NCBI GenBank assembly: GCA_048859965.1
Contig: JBLIZO010000053.1
Span: 1 to 20,566, forward strand
DNA length: 20,566 nt
Reading direction: 5' to 3'
From: Fluviibacter sp048859965
GTDB lineage: Bacteria > Pseudomonadota > Gammaproteobacteria > Burkholderiales > Rhodocyclaceae
Part shown: positions 12,847 through 20,566 of the stretch, one piece after another
Layout: each line of letters opens with the position of its first letter
Position numbering within the stretch: the first letter of the stretch is position 1
Notes under the pieces: model-generated
What the model was told of the DNA's origin: nothing
Seen by the model: only the letters and a program-made list of their open reading frames with translations
Database searches by the model: none
Position numbers and translations under genes: made by a program

Positions 12847-15690
12847 ATGACTGAAAAAAACAACAACGCCAAAAACGAACCGGCCAACGCAGCCCGCGCC
12901 ACGCTGAATCTGACGGATACGCCATTTCCGATGCGCGGTGATCTGCCCAGGCGCGAGCCGGGCTGGATTGCCGACTGGCAGAAGCAGGGGCTGTATCAGA
13001 AGATTCAGGCGTATACCAAGGGGCGGCCGCGTTTTGTGCTGCATGATGGTCCGCCGTACGCCAATGGCGATATTCACATCGGCCATGCCGTGAACAAAAT
13101 CCTCAAGGACATCATTGTTCGCTCCAAAGTGTTGGCGGGTTTTGATGCGCAGTACGTACCGGGCTGGGATTGCCATGGTCTACCCATTGAACACCAGATC
13201 GAAAAGCAGCACGGCCGTAACCTGCCAGCCGATGAGGTGCGCAAGCGCTGTCGCGTTTACGCCGCTGAGCAGGTGGCGCGTCAGAAGAAAGACTTCATCC
13301 GACTCGGTGTGCTGGGTGACTGGGATAACCCGTACCTGACCATGAATTTCAGCGCTGAGGCCAACGAAATCCGCGCGTTGGGCCAGATGCTGCAGGACGG
13401 TTACCTCTATCAGGGCCTGAAGCCTGTGAACTGGTGCCTGGATTGCCGCTCCGCCCTGGCGGAAGCCGAAGTCGAATACGAAGACAAGCATTCCCCGGCC
13501 ATCGATGTGGCTTTTGAAGTGCACCCGAATCATGCGGCTAACGTGGCCAAGGCCTTTGGTCTTGATCATTTGGATGGCCCGGCCTTCGCCGTGATCTGGA
13601 CAACGACGCCCTGGACTTTGCCGGCGAACGAAGCCGTGAGCGTGCATCCGGACGTGACGTATGCGCTAGTCGGCACTGCCAGGGGCAATTTGATCCTCGG
13701 CGCGGATCTGGCGGCGAGTGCGCTACAACGGTACGACCTGCAAGGGCAGGTGCTGGGCCAATGTACGGGCGCTGCGCTCGAACATGTGCTGTTGCATCAT
13801 CCGTTCTATAACAAGGAAGTGCCGATCATCTGTGGCGAGCACGTCACGACCGACGCTGGTACGGGGTTGGTCCACACTGCGCCAGCGCATGGTGTTGATG
13901 ATTTCAACATCGGCAAAAAATATGGCCTACCGGTTGATAACCCGGTGGGTGACGACGGCCACTTCCTGCAAAGGACAGCGCCCTTGCCGACCGAGCCGCT
14001 GGCCGGCCTGAGCGTGTGGGACGCTAATCCCAAAGTGCTGGCCTGCCTGCGCGATAACGGTCACCTGCTGGCCGAAGTAAAACTGCAGCACAGCTACCCG
14101 CATTGCTGGCGCCACAAGACGCCGATCATTTTCCGCGCGACCACGCAGTGGTTCGTTGGTATGGATATGCCGCCCAAGCCGGGGCAACCGACGCTGCGCC
14201 ATCTGGCCGAAGTGGCGGTGGGGGATACGAATTTCTATCCGGCCTGGGGCCGCGCGCGCCTCGAAGCCATGATCCGCAACCGTCCGGACTGGTGTGTGTC
14301 ACGCCAGCGCAACTGGGGGGTGCCGATTCCGTTCTTCCTGCACAAGGAAACCAACGCACTGCATCCGCGTACGCCGGAATTGGTGGAAGAGGTCGCCAAG
14401 CGCGTTGCACAGTCGGGTATTGAGGCCTGGTTCCAGCTCGACCCGGCAGAACTGCTGGGCGATGACGCCAAGCACTACCGCAAGCTGTCTGACACGCTGG
14501 ACGTTTGGTTCGATTCGGGTACCACGCACTGGCATGTGATGCGCGGTTCACACGCTAACGAACATGCTTTCCCGGCCGATCTGTATCTGGAAGGTTCCGA
14601 CCAGCACCGTGGTTGGTTCCAGTCATCGCTGCTGACGGGCTGTGCACTGGATGGTCGTGCACCGTACAAGGCACTTCTGACGCACGGCTTTGTGGTGGAC
14701 GGCAAGGGCCGCAAGATGTCGAAGTCAGTGGGTAACGTCATTTACCCGCAGGAAGTAGCCGACAAGATGGGTGCCGAAATTCTGCGTCTGTGGGTTGCCA
14801 ATACCGACTATTCAGGCGAACTGACGATCTCGGATGAAATCCTCAAACGCGTGGTCGAGGGCTACCGTCGCATCCGTAACACGTTGCGTTTCCTTTTGGC
14901 CAATACCGACGATTTCAATCCGGAGACCGATAGTGTGCCCGTCGGTCAGATGCTTGAAATCGATCGTTACGCCATCGAGATGGTGCGCGCCTTACAGGCG
15001 GCAGTGCAGGCTGATTATGATCGCTACGATTTTCATCATATCGTGCAGTCGTTGCAGAACTTTTGCTCCGAAGAGCTTGGCGCGTTCTATCTGGATGTGC
15101 TGAAAGATCGCCTTTATACGACAGCGCCGGATTCGCTGGCTCGTCGTTCGGCGCAGACGGCATTGTGGCAGATCACTCAAACCATGCTGCGTTTAATGGC
15201 GCCGATTCTGGTCTTTACAACGGAAGAGGTCTGGGCGTTGATCGCGCCGAAGATGGCGAATGCGCCGGGCTCGATCATGCTCAGTGATGCCCATGCGTTG
15301 CCGGAAGTGATTAATGCGGCGGCGTTGGCTGCTAAGTGGGAACGTATTCGCGTCATTCGTGCCGAGGTTGCTCGTGCCATGGAAACCGTGCGCGGCGAGG
15401 GCGCCATTGGTTCGTCGCTACAAGCTGAAATTACGATCGCCGCACCTGCGGTCGATGCGACTATCTTGCGCAGTCTGGGCGATGATCTCAAGTTTGTTTT
15501 CATTACTTCGGCAGCTGCGGTCATGGAGGGCGACACGCTGACGATTACGGTGATACCAAGCACGCAGCCTAAGTGCGAACGTTGCTGGCACCAGCGTGAT
15601 AGTGTTGGTCAGAGCGCTGCGCATCCGAGCTGGTGCGATCGTTGTGTCGCCAATGTCGATGGCGCCGGCGAGGTCCGGACCTGTGCCTGA
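12847..15690 (+). CDS. ileS: Isoleucyl-tRNA synthetase
   Basis: IleS charges tRNA-Ile and edits misactivated valine. The 947-residue class I synthetase has HIGH at 77-80, the catalytic-domain segments NWCLDCRSALAEAEVEY and WFDSGTTHWHV, and KMSKS at 623-627. The CP1 editing insert contains IWTTTPWTLPANEA and the TGLVHTAPAHGVDDF segment. The C-terminal zinc finger uses C910, C913, C930 and C933. These features mark the eubacterial, IleS1-type enzyme of normal length. The ATG at 12847 has no strong ribosome-binding site but gives the expected N-terminus. The last 8 bases overlap the lspA start. Confidence 0.98.
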   Translation: MTEKNNNAKNEPANAARATLNLTDTPFPMRGDLPRREPGWIADWQKQGLYQKIQAYTKGRPRFVLHDGPPYANGDIHIGHAVNKILKDIIVRSKVLAGFDAQYVPGWDCHGLPIEHQIEKQHGRNLPADEVRKRCRVYAAEQVARQKKDFIRLGVLGDWDNPYLTMNFSAEANEIRALGQMLQDGYLYQGLKPVNWCLDCRSALAEAEVEYEDKHSPAIDVAFEVHPNHAANVAKAFGLDHLDGPAFAVIWTTTPWTLPANEAVSVHPDVTYALVGTARGNLILGADLAASALQRYDLQGQVLGQCTGAALEHVLLHHPFYNKEVPIICGEHVTTDAGTGLVHTAPAHGVDDFNIGKKYGLPVDNPVGDDGHFLQRTAPLPTEPLAGLSVWDANPKVLACLRDNGHLLAEVKLQHSYPHCWRHKTPIIFRATTQWFVGMDMPPKPGQPTLRHLAEVAVGDTNFYPAWGRARLEAMIRNRPDWCVSRQRNWGVPIPFFLHKETNALHPRTPELVEEVAKRVAQSGIEAWFQLDPAELLGDDAKHYRKLSDTLDVWFDSGTTHWHVMRGSHANEHAFPADLYLEGSDQHRGWFQSSLLTGCALDGRAPYKALLTHGFVVDGKGRKMSKSVGNVIYPQEVADKMGAEILRLWVANTDYSGELTISDEILKRVVEGYRRIRNTLRFLLANTDDFNPETDSVPVGQMLEIDRYAIEMVRALQAAVQADYDRYDFHHIVQSLQNFCSEELGAFYLDVLKDRLYTTAPDSLARRSAQTALWQITQTMLRLMAPILVFTTEEVWALIAPKMANAPGSIMLSDAHALPEVINAAALAAKWERIRVIRAEVARAMETVRGEGAIGSSLQAEITIAAPAVDATILRSLGDDLKFVFITSAAAVMEGDTLTITVIPSTQPKCERCWHQRDSVGQSAAHPSWCDRCVANVDGAGEVRTCA

Positions 15691-16186
15691 CCAGGTGGTT
15701 TCCGCAGACCACGGCGTCGGAGCCGTTGGCTTTGGCCTCGGTGTTGCAGCGATCGTGATTGCTCTCGATCAAATGACCAAGCTCTGGGTGTTGAATACCT
15801 TTGTGCCGGGAGAATCGCTGGCGATTACGCCATTTTTGAATCTGACGCTGGTGTTCAACCCGGGGGCAGCGTTCAGTTTCCTGGCGGAGCACAGCGGTTG
15901 GCAGCGCTGGTTTTTTACGGCAATTGCGTTGGCTATCAGCGGTTGGATTGTCTGGCAACTTCGCTCGTTACGTCCAAGGACGCGCTATAGTTTTGCACTG
16001 GCGCTCATCATGGGCGGCGCGCTGGGTAATCTGATCGACCGGCTCTGGCTGGGCATGGTGATCGATTTCATTGATGTGCATGTGGCTGGTTGGCATTGGC
16101 CCGCTTTTAATGTGGCCGACAGCGCGGTCTGTGTCGGCGCACTTCTTTATGTGTTGTGTCAGGGACGCGCTAACGCGCAGTCATAA
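15683..16186 (+). CDS. lspA: Lipoprotein signal peptidase LspA (signal peptidase II)
   Basis: LspA is the inner-membrane aspartic protease that cuts prolipoprotein signal peptides before the lipidated cysteine. With the GTG at 15683-15685 it has 167 residues, the usual size. Catalytic aspartates are D119 in GGALGNLIDR and D146 in FNVADSAV, with VFNPGAAFS (57-65) and VIDFIDV also conserved. Four membrane helices lie near 13-30, 76-92, 103-118 and 144-160. The ATG at 15596 is 29 codons further upstream, inside ileS; those residues are ileS shadow, so the GTG with GCGAGG upstream is preferred. It overlaps the ileS stop by 8 bases, consistent with coupling. Confidence 0.96.
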   Translation: MPDQVVSADHGVGAVGFGLGVAAIVIALDQMTKLWVLNTFVPGESLAITPFLNLTLVFNPGAAFSFLAEHSGWQRWFFTAIALAISGWIVWQLRSLRPRTRYSFALALIMGGALGNLIDRLWLGMVIDFIDVHVAGWHWPAFNVADSAVCVGALLYVLCQGRANAQS

Positions 16187-16223
16187 AATACCTGGCAGTG
16201 CTCACGCTTCTCGGAGTTCTGAT

Positions 16224-16685
16224 ATGTCCCTTGCACCGTCGTCGCTATCCGCCGCACAACAGGCGATTCAACCGGACAGTTTTCTGACCCTGCATTACCG
16301 GCTGACCACGCAGGATGGGGAGGAGGTCGTCAGCACCTTCGATCTGGGTCCGGCCACGATCCAGATGGGCAACGGCGAACTCAATGAAAACCTCGAAGCC
16401 TGTCTGGTCGGCCTGGTGCCGGGTGAACATGCGATTTTTGATGTGCCGGCTGAGGCGGGTTTCGGCCAGCACAATCCGGGACTGATACAGCGCATCGCCA
16501 TCAGCGCCTTGCCGGTCGGTCATGACCTCAAGGAAAATACCCTGATTGAATTTACGTCGCCCGAAGGTGCTGAATTTGCCGGTTTTGTACGCGAATTGGA
16601 TGCCACGCATGCATTGATGGATTTCAATCATCCGCTGGCCGGTAAGAGCCTGCGCTTTGAAGTACAGATTATCGGATTGCTATGA
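16224..16685 (+). CDS. fkpB: FKBP-type peptidyl-prolyl isomerase FkpB (SlpA-like)
   Basis: This 153-residue cytosolic isomerase catalyses cis-trans isomerisation of proline peptide bonds and has a chaperone-like insert. The FKBP fold is split by the insert-in-flap (IF) domain. Visible family landmarks are YRLTTQDGEEVVSTF, EACLVGLVPGEHA, AEAGFGQHNPGLIQR (the AYG/FGxxxPxLIQ stretch) and ALMDFNHPLAGKSLRFEV. The ATG follows GGAG (16213-16216) with 7-base spacing; upstream in-frame ATGs lie inside lspA and lack family similarity. It sits between lspA and ispH as in E. coli, and its stop overlaps the ispH ATG. Confidence 0.94.
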   Translation: MSLAPSSLSAAQQAIQPDSFLTLHYRLTTQDGEEVVSTFDLGPATIQMGNGELNENLEACLVGLVPGEHAIFDVPAEAGFGQHNPGLIQRIAISALPVGHDLKENTLIEFTSPEGAEFAGFVRELDATHALMDFNHPLAGKSLRFEVQIIGLL

Positions 16686-17641
16686 GCTCCTCAGAAATAA
16701 CTCATGTCAACGGCAAGACGATGCCCATTATTCTGGCCAATCCGCGTGGATTCTGCGCCGGGGTGGAGCGCGCCATCGCTATTGTCGAGCGGGCGTTAGC
16801 CCAGTTTGGCGCGCCTATCTATGTTCGCCATGAAGTCGTGCACAACAAATTCGTCGTCGAAGGCTTGCGTGGGCGTGGCGCGATCTTTATCGAGTCGCTG
16901 GATGAGGTGCCGTCGGGCGCCACATTGATCTTCAGTGCGCACGGCGTGCCGAAGTCGGTTCGTGACGATGCCGCAGCCCGAGGCCTGCGCGTGTTCGATG
17001 CCACGTGCCCACTGGTCACAAAAGTGCATGTGGAAGTGTCGAAAATGCGTGCTGAAGGGCGCGAGATCATTATGATCGGTCATAAGGGGCATCCGGAGGT
17101 TGAAGGCACTATGGGGCAATCGGCGGGAGGGATGTATCTGGTGGAAACCGTTGATGATGTCGCCAAACTCGATGTGCCGAATCCGGCGCTGCTGGCCTAT
17201 GTGATGCAGACCACGCTATCGGTCGATGATGCGGCGGCCATTGTGACGGCTTTGCGTGCGAAGTTTCCTGAGATCGTTGGTCCTAAAAAGGACGACATCT
17301 GTTACGCCACCCAGAATCGCCAGGATGCCGTGCGTGCTTTGGCTCAGGATTGTGATCTGGTACTGGTCGTCGGCTCCGTGACGAGTTCGAACTCTAATCG
17401 CCTGCGCGAAGTGGCGGCATTGCTTGGCCGCGAGGCGCATTTGATCGACCGTGCAGACAATATTGACTCCGCGTGGCTCCAGGGGTCGCCGCGTATCGGC
17501 GTGACAGCGGGCGCCTCGGCGCCAGAGGTGCTGGTTGAAGAAGTGGTTGCTCGTCTGCACACGCTGGGGGCAGGCGCCGTGACAAACCTTGATGGCGTTG
17601 TTGAGGATGTGAAGTTCCCGTTACCGACTGGTTTGCGTTAA
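16682..17641 (+). CDS. ispH: 4-hydroxy-3-methylbut-2-enyl diphosphate reductase IspH
   Basis: IspH is the last enzyme of the MEP isoprenoid pathway and reduces HMBPP to IPP and DMAPP with a [4Fe-4S] cluster. The 319-residue sequence has the three cluster cysteines C25 (PRGFCAGVERA), C109 (FDATCPLVTKVH) and C207 (ICYATQNRQ). Substrate-binding histidines lie in YVRHEVVHN, SAHGVPK and GHKGHPEVEGTMGQ. The SSNSNRLREVA loop near residues 238-248 is also typical. The start overlaps fkpB by ATGA; an in-frame ATG at 16721 gives MPIILANPRGF, closer to the E. coli N-terminus, and could be the real start. It ends the ribF-led run. Confidence 0.97.
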   Translation: MSSSEITHVNGKTMPIILANPRGFCAGVERAIAIVERALAQFGAPIYVRHEVVHNKFVVEGLRGRGAIFIESLDEVPSGATLIFSAHGVPKSVRDDAAARGLRVFDATCPLVTKVHVEVSKMRAEGREIIMIGHKGHPEVEGTMGQSAGGMYLVETVDDVAKLDVPNPALLAYVMQTTLSVDDAAAIVTALRAKFPEIVGPKKDDICYATQNRQDAVRALAQDCDLVLVVGSVTSSNSNRLREVAALLGREAHLIDRADNIDSAWLQGSPRIGVTAGASAPEVLVEEVVARLHTLGAGAVTNLDGVVEDVKFPLPTGLR

Positions 17642-17685
17642 GTCAACGGTACATCGCAGAAGAAATCGACGAACAGGAAACCGCC

Positions 17686-20175
17686 GTGTCCGATTCAACT
17701 CACGTCGCGCCGAGCCGGTGTTGTTACCATTGCGGCTTGCCGATTCCCGATGGCGTTTATCTGTCGGTGATCGTCGTCGGGGAATCGCGGGCTCTCTGCT
17801 GTGAGGGCTGTCGCGCCGTGGCCGAAGCCATCGTCGCCAATGGGCTTGAAGCCTATTACACCAATCGGGATGCGCTCCCCGAATCTCCGCGCGATTGGGC
17901 AACCGGTGTGCGACCGGATATTCTCGATTCACTGTCGCTCTATGACCAAGCCGAGTTTCAGAAAACCTTTGTGCGTGCCTTGGGCGAACATGAGCAGGAA
18001 GCAGCGCTGGTGCTCGAAGGCATCACCTGCGCCGCCTGCGTTTGGCTGAACGAACAGCATGTGGCGCAGTTGCCGGGTGTCTTGGCGGTCGAGGTGAACT
18101 ATACGACACGGCGCGCACGCGTACGTTGGGATGATCGGCGTATCGCCTTGTCGCAGGTTCTGAAGGCAATTGCCGACATCGGTTATCGCGCGCACCCTTT
18201 TGACCCGGCCCGCCAGGAAGCAGTCGCACAGAAAGAGCGCCGGGCTATGCTCTGGCGTCTGGCTGTATCCGGCCTCGGCATGATGCAGGTGATGATGTAC
18301 GCCTATCCCACCTATGTCGCCAATGAGGGCGAGCTGACGCCGGATGTGGCAACCTTGTTGCGCTGGTCCAGTCTGCTCCTGACCCTGCCGGTGATTTTGT
18401 ACGCTTGCGGGCCATTCTTTAAAAACGCCTGGCGTGACATCAAGTTGCGGCGGGTCGGTATGGATACGCCCGTGGCGCTGGGTATCGGTGCCGCTTTCGC
18501 GGCCAGCGTCTGGGCGACGCTGATCGGGCAGGGGCACGTCTATTACGATTCGATTAATATGTTTGTGTTTTTTCTACTCGGCGGCCGTTATCTGGAATTG
18601 CTGGCGCGGCAAAAGGCGTTGCGAGCCACGGAGGAACTGGGCCGCCTGGCGCCAGCCTTTGCCGATCGGTTGATCGGACAAAGGTCGGACGCTGCAATAG
18701 AACGCGTACTCGTTTCGGCGCTGCTCGTCGGCGACCGGGTGCTGGTGAAACCGGGAGCGCAGATTCCCGCTGATGGCACGGTTCTCGATGGCGCTTCGAG
18801 CGTGGATGAATCGTTGCTCACCGGTGAAAGTCGTCCGGTTACCAAAGCCGTTGGCGCCAGCGTGACCGGTGGCTCGATGAATATTGATAATCCGTTGACG
18901 GTGCGCGTTGAACAGGTGGGCGAAGCGACACGTCTGGCAGCGATCCTGCGCCTCATGGAGCGCGGTGCCTTGGAAAAACCGCAGGCCGTGACAATTGCCG
19001 ACCGAGTGGCCTCTTGGTTCCTGTGGGGCTTGCTGGCACTGGCCGGGCTGACGGCGCTCGCCTGGTGGATGATTGACCCGACGCGCGCCCTGCCGATCAC
19101 GGTTGCTGTACTGGTCGTCAGTTGCCCTTGTGCGTTATCGCTGGCGACCCCGGTGGCGTTGACCATTGCTTCGGGGCGTCTGGCGCGTGAAGGCCTGCTC
19201 GTTACACGCGGCCACGCTATCGAGGCATTGGCGCAGGTCACCGATGTGGTATTCGATAAGACCGGCACATTGACCACGGGCGCCATGAACCTGGCGCATA
19301 TTGATGCGCTGGACGATACGGATGTGGCAACTTGTCTGGCATTCGCGGCGGCGCTGGAACAGCGATCGTCACACCCGCTCGGGCAGGGGTTGCGGCGGGC
19401 GGCCGAAGATTTGAGTCTGGCGTCGAAGACTGCGACCGACGAACAGCATGAAACGGGTGGCGGTATTGAGGCTGTGGTTGAGGGGCGTCGCCTGCGTATC
19501 GGTCACGAGGCTTATGTACAACAGGTAGTAGGGCAACGCCTTTCTTTGCCGGTTGACCGTCGTTCAGGCCGGACCGTGACTACGCTCTTACTGGGTGAGC
19601 CTGGTGCCTGGCTGGCGCGCTTTGAGCTGGCGGATGAGGTTCGGCCGGATGCGCATGCGACCGTTGCGCGTCTGAAAGCCCTCGGCTGTCGCGTGGCCCT
19701 GCTGTCGGGGGACGATCCGGCCGTTGTGACCAGTCTGGCCGAGCAGCTCGGTATCGAGGTTGTGGTCGGGCGTGCGACCCCGCAAAGTAAACTGGAACGC
19801 GTAGCCGCCTGGCAGGCTGAAGGTCGGGTCGTCTGTATGGTCGGTGATGGTGTCAATGACGCGCCTGTTCTGGCGCAGGCCCAGGTCTCGGTGGCAATGG
19901 GCGAGGGTGCCGAGCTGGCCCGCACGCAAGGGGATTGTGTTCTGCTGGGTGGTTATTTGTCGGTATTAGCCGATGGTATCTGCCTGGCACGGTCCACGCG
20001 GCGGACTATTCGTGAAAACCTCTGGTGGGCGGTTATTTACAATGCCATCGCGTTACCTGTGGCCATGGGCGGTTTCCTGACCCCGTGGCTGGCCGGTATC
20101 GGGATGTCGTTCAGTTCCCTGTGGGTGGTCTTGAATTCCTTGCGGTTACAGCGCAAAGTGGTCACAGAGCCTTAA
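17686..20175 (+). CDS. ccoI: Copper-translocating P1B-type ATPase CcoI (FixI), cbb3 oxidase assembly
   Basis: CcoI moves copper across the inner membrane for the CuB site of cbb3 cytochrome oxidase. The 829-residue protein starts at a GTG with a GGA 8 bases upstream. Its N-terminal cysteine domain (C12, C13, C16, C38, C39, C42) is the putative metal-binding domain often fused to FixI-type pumps. A heavy-metal-associated domain carries the CAAC site (C115, C118). Then come the transmembrane helices, TGES (379-382), the CPC ion site (480-482), phosphorylation D524 in DKTGT, SSHP (561-564) and GDGVND (720-725). The next gene is ccoS, as in many proteobacteria. No ccoG or ccoH is in the window. 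A general copper exporter (CopA) is less likely because of the CcoS partner and the N-terminal domain. Confidence 0.94.
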   Translation: MSDSTHVAPSRCCYHCGLPIPDGVYLSVIVVGESRALCCEGCRAVAEAIVANGLEAYYTNRDALPESPRDWATGVRPDILDSLSLYDQAEFQKTFVRALGEHEQEAALVLEGITCAACVWLNEQHVAQLPGVLAVEVNYTTRRARVRWDDRRIALSQVLKAIADIGYRAHPFDPARQEAVAQKERRAMLWRLAVSGLGMMQVMMYAYPTYVANEGELTPDVATLLRWSSLLLTLPVILYACGPFFKNAWRDIKLRRVGMDTPVALGIGAAFAASVWATLIGQGHVYYDSINMFVFFLLGGRYLELLARQKALRATEELGRLAPAFADRLIGQRSDAAIERVLVSALLVGDRVLVKPGAQIPADGTVLDGASSVDESLLTGESRPVTKAVGASVTGGSMNIDNPLTVRVEQVGEATRLAAILRLMERGALEKPQAVTIADRVASWFLWGLLALAGLTALAWWMIDPTRALPITVAVLVVSCPCALSLATPVALTIASGRLAREGLLVTRGHAIEALAQVTDVVFDKTGTLTTGAMNLAHIDALDDTDVATCLAFAAALEQRSSHPLGQGLRRAAEDLSLASKTATDEQHETGGGIEAVVEGRRLRIGHEAYVQQVVGQRLSLPVDRRSGRTVTTLLLGEPGAWLARFELADEVRPDAHATVARLKALGCRVALLSGDDPAVVTSLAEQLGIEVVVGRATPQSKLERVAAWQAEGRVVCMVGDGVNDAPVLAQAQVSVAMGEGAELARTQGDCVLLGGYLSVLADGICLARSTRRTIRENLWWAVIYNAIALPVAMGGFLTPWLAGIGMSFSSLWVVLNSLRLQRKVVTEP

Positions 20176-20193
20176 CCGGGTTGGAGCATCGTC

Positions 20194-20403
20194 ATGGAAT
20201 CTTTGTATCTGCTGATCCCCGTATCTGTCGTCTTGGTCTTCGTCATCGCGGGGCTGTTCTGGTGGTCGGTGCGTTCCGGTCAGTTTGACGATCTCGAGGG
20301 GCCGGCGCATCGCATCCTGATGGACGACGAGAAAATGGTGCGTCCGCAGGAAGGAAAAGCGGATAAAGAGACTGACCATCCGATGCGGCGCCTGCCGGAT
20401 TGA
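20194..20403 (+). CDS. ccoS: cbb3-type cytochrome oxidase assembly protein CcoS
   Basis: CcoS is a small membrane protein needed to mature cbb3 oxidase, where it aids haem or copper insertion. The 69-residue protein has one transmembrane helix (about 5-24), followed by the family motif FWWSVRSGQFDDLEGPAHRIL (the WSxxSGQFDDLEGPAHRIL core) and a charged tail. The ATG follows GGAG at 20183-20186 with 7-base spacing, 18 bases after the ccoI stop, so the two form an operon. Confidence 0.95.
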   Translation: MESLYLLIPVSVVLVFVIAGLFWWSVRSGQFDDLEGPAHRILMDDEKMVRPQEGKADKETDHPMRRLPD

Positions 20404-20422
20404 TCTTGCGCCGCCGCATAAA

Positions 20423-20436
20423 TTGACGAATGTCAA
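20423..20436. promoter_or_regulatory. Perfect FNR/ANR-type palindrome downstream of ccoS
   Basis: TTGACGAATGTCAA is a fully symmetric TTGAC-N4-GTCAA element and fits the family core TTGA-N6-TCAA. It lies 20 bases after the ccoS stop and at least 130 bases before the right edge, so it most likely drives a plus-strand gene outside the window. A candidate -10 TATGAG (20478-20483) would place it near -61, an FNR class I position. Confidence 0.6.
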
Positions 20437-20505
20437 TAAAACCTCAATTACCAGTTTTTTTGGATTGTCCAGTCTTGTATGAGACATCTGATATCCGCAT
20501 ACTCT

Positions 20506-20540
20506 GCTCTGCAGAGCCTAGGACTCGGTCCTCGTTCTGC
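20506..20540. repeat. Nested inverted repeats near the right edge
   Basis: GCTCTGCAGAGC (20506-20517) is a perfect 12-base palindrome. Immediately after it, AGGAC-TCG-GTCCT (20520-20532) forms a 5-base-pair stem. This lies inside a larger pairing of GCAGA (20511-20515) with TCTGC (20536-20540). The two structures compete for the same bases. No U run follows within the window, so a leader-RNA structure or chance are both open. Confidence 0.4.
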
Positions 20541-20566
20541 TTCTCTGTTGGGGTTGGGGTGCGCTG

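Noticed and set aside
12478..13176. 232-codon minus-strand frame across the ribF/ileS junction.
   Set aside because: It is antisense to two strongly supported genes, is rich in Arg and His typical of shadow frames, and has no ribosome-binding site.
18588..19286. 232-codon minus-strand frame opposite ccoI.
   Set aside because: It is rich in Ser, Ala and Arg without domains, opposite conserved P-type ATPase motifs.
1..20566. CRISPR array, insertion sequence, prophage, tRNA or rRNA genes.
   Set aside because: Reading both strands showed no regularly spaced repeats, transposase, integrase or tRNA-like cloverleaf; the genes are housekeeping or respiratory.

Overview
The window looks like one bacterial contig, probably from a gammaproteobacterium. 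The evidence is the order ribF-ileS-lspA-fkpB-ispH, known from E. coli and relatives, plus mutL-miaA and tsaE-amiC pairs of enterobacterial type. A thiosulfate dehydrogenase-like multihaem cytochrome and cbb3 oxidase assembly genes fit a sulfur-oxidising, microaerobic or facultative lifestyle, such as a Halothiobacillus-like organism. That genus is a guess; no rRNA or other taxonomic marker is present. Bases 1-18 are not genomic: they match the end of the Illumina TruSeq adapter, so the left end is an untrimmed assembly edge.

Layout, left to right. (1) 19-2383, minus strand: 3'-truncated miaA and mutL, overlapping by 11 bases. (2) 2452-5201, plus strand: a tightly packed dedA-family gene, purN and an RsmB/NOP RNA methyltransferase, closed by a strong bidirectional hairpin terminator. 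(3) 5274-7295, minus strand: the most unusual gene, a five-haem periplasmic cytochrome. It joins a three-haem alcohol-dehydrogenase-type cytochrome c to a complete TsdA thiosulfate dehydrogenase/tetrathionate reductase module. An FNR-type palindrome lies 94 bases upstream. (4) 7547-8244: a divergent pair, an AhpD-like protein (minus) and a small DUF2892 membrane protein with a cysteine-patterned tail (plus). (5) 8251-9772, minus strand: queG and a WbuC-type cupin; the terminator of the DUF2892 gene lies inside queG coding sequence. (6) 9914-11775, plus strand: tsaE and amiC. (7) 11835-17641, plus strand: ribF, ileS, lspA, fkpB, ispH, nearly all touching or overlapping. (8) 17686-20403, plus strand: the copper P-type ATPase CcoI and CcoS, followed by a perfect FNR-type palindrome that probably belongs to a gene beyond the edge, ccoN being one guess.

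How it fits together: much of the window is translation and cell-envelope housekeeping (tRNA modification, isoleucyl-tRNA, lipoprotein signal peptidase, isoprenoid precursor, flavin cofactors, mismatch repair). The accessory interest lies in the redox genes. The TsdA fusion could pass electrons from thiosulfate through its own three-haem arm to the respiratory chain. CcoI/CcoS help build the copper-containing cbb3 terminal oxidase. Both loci carry FNR-type sites, which suggests shared oxygen control. No tRNA, rRNA, CRISPR array, insertion sequence or phage gene was seen. No gene-free stretch exceeds 300 bases; the longest is 7296-7546.
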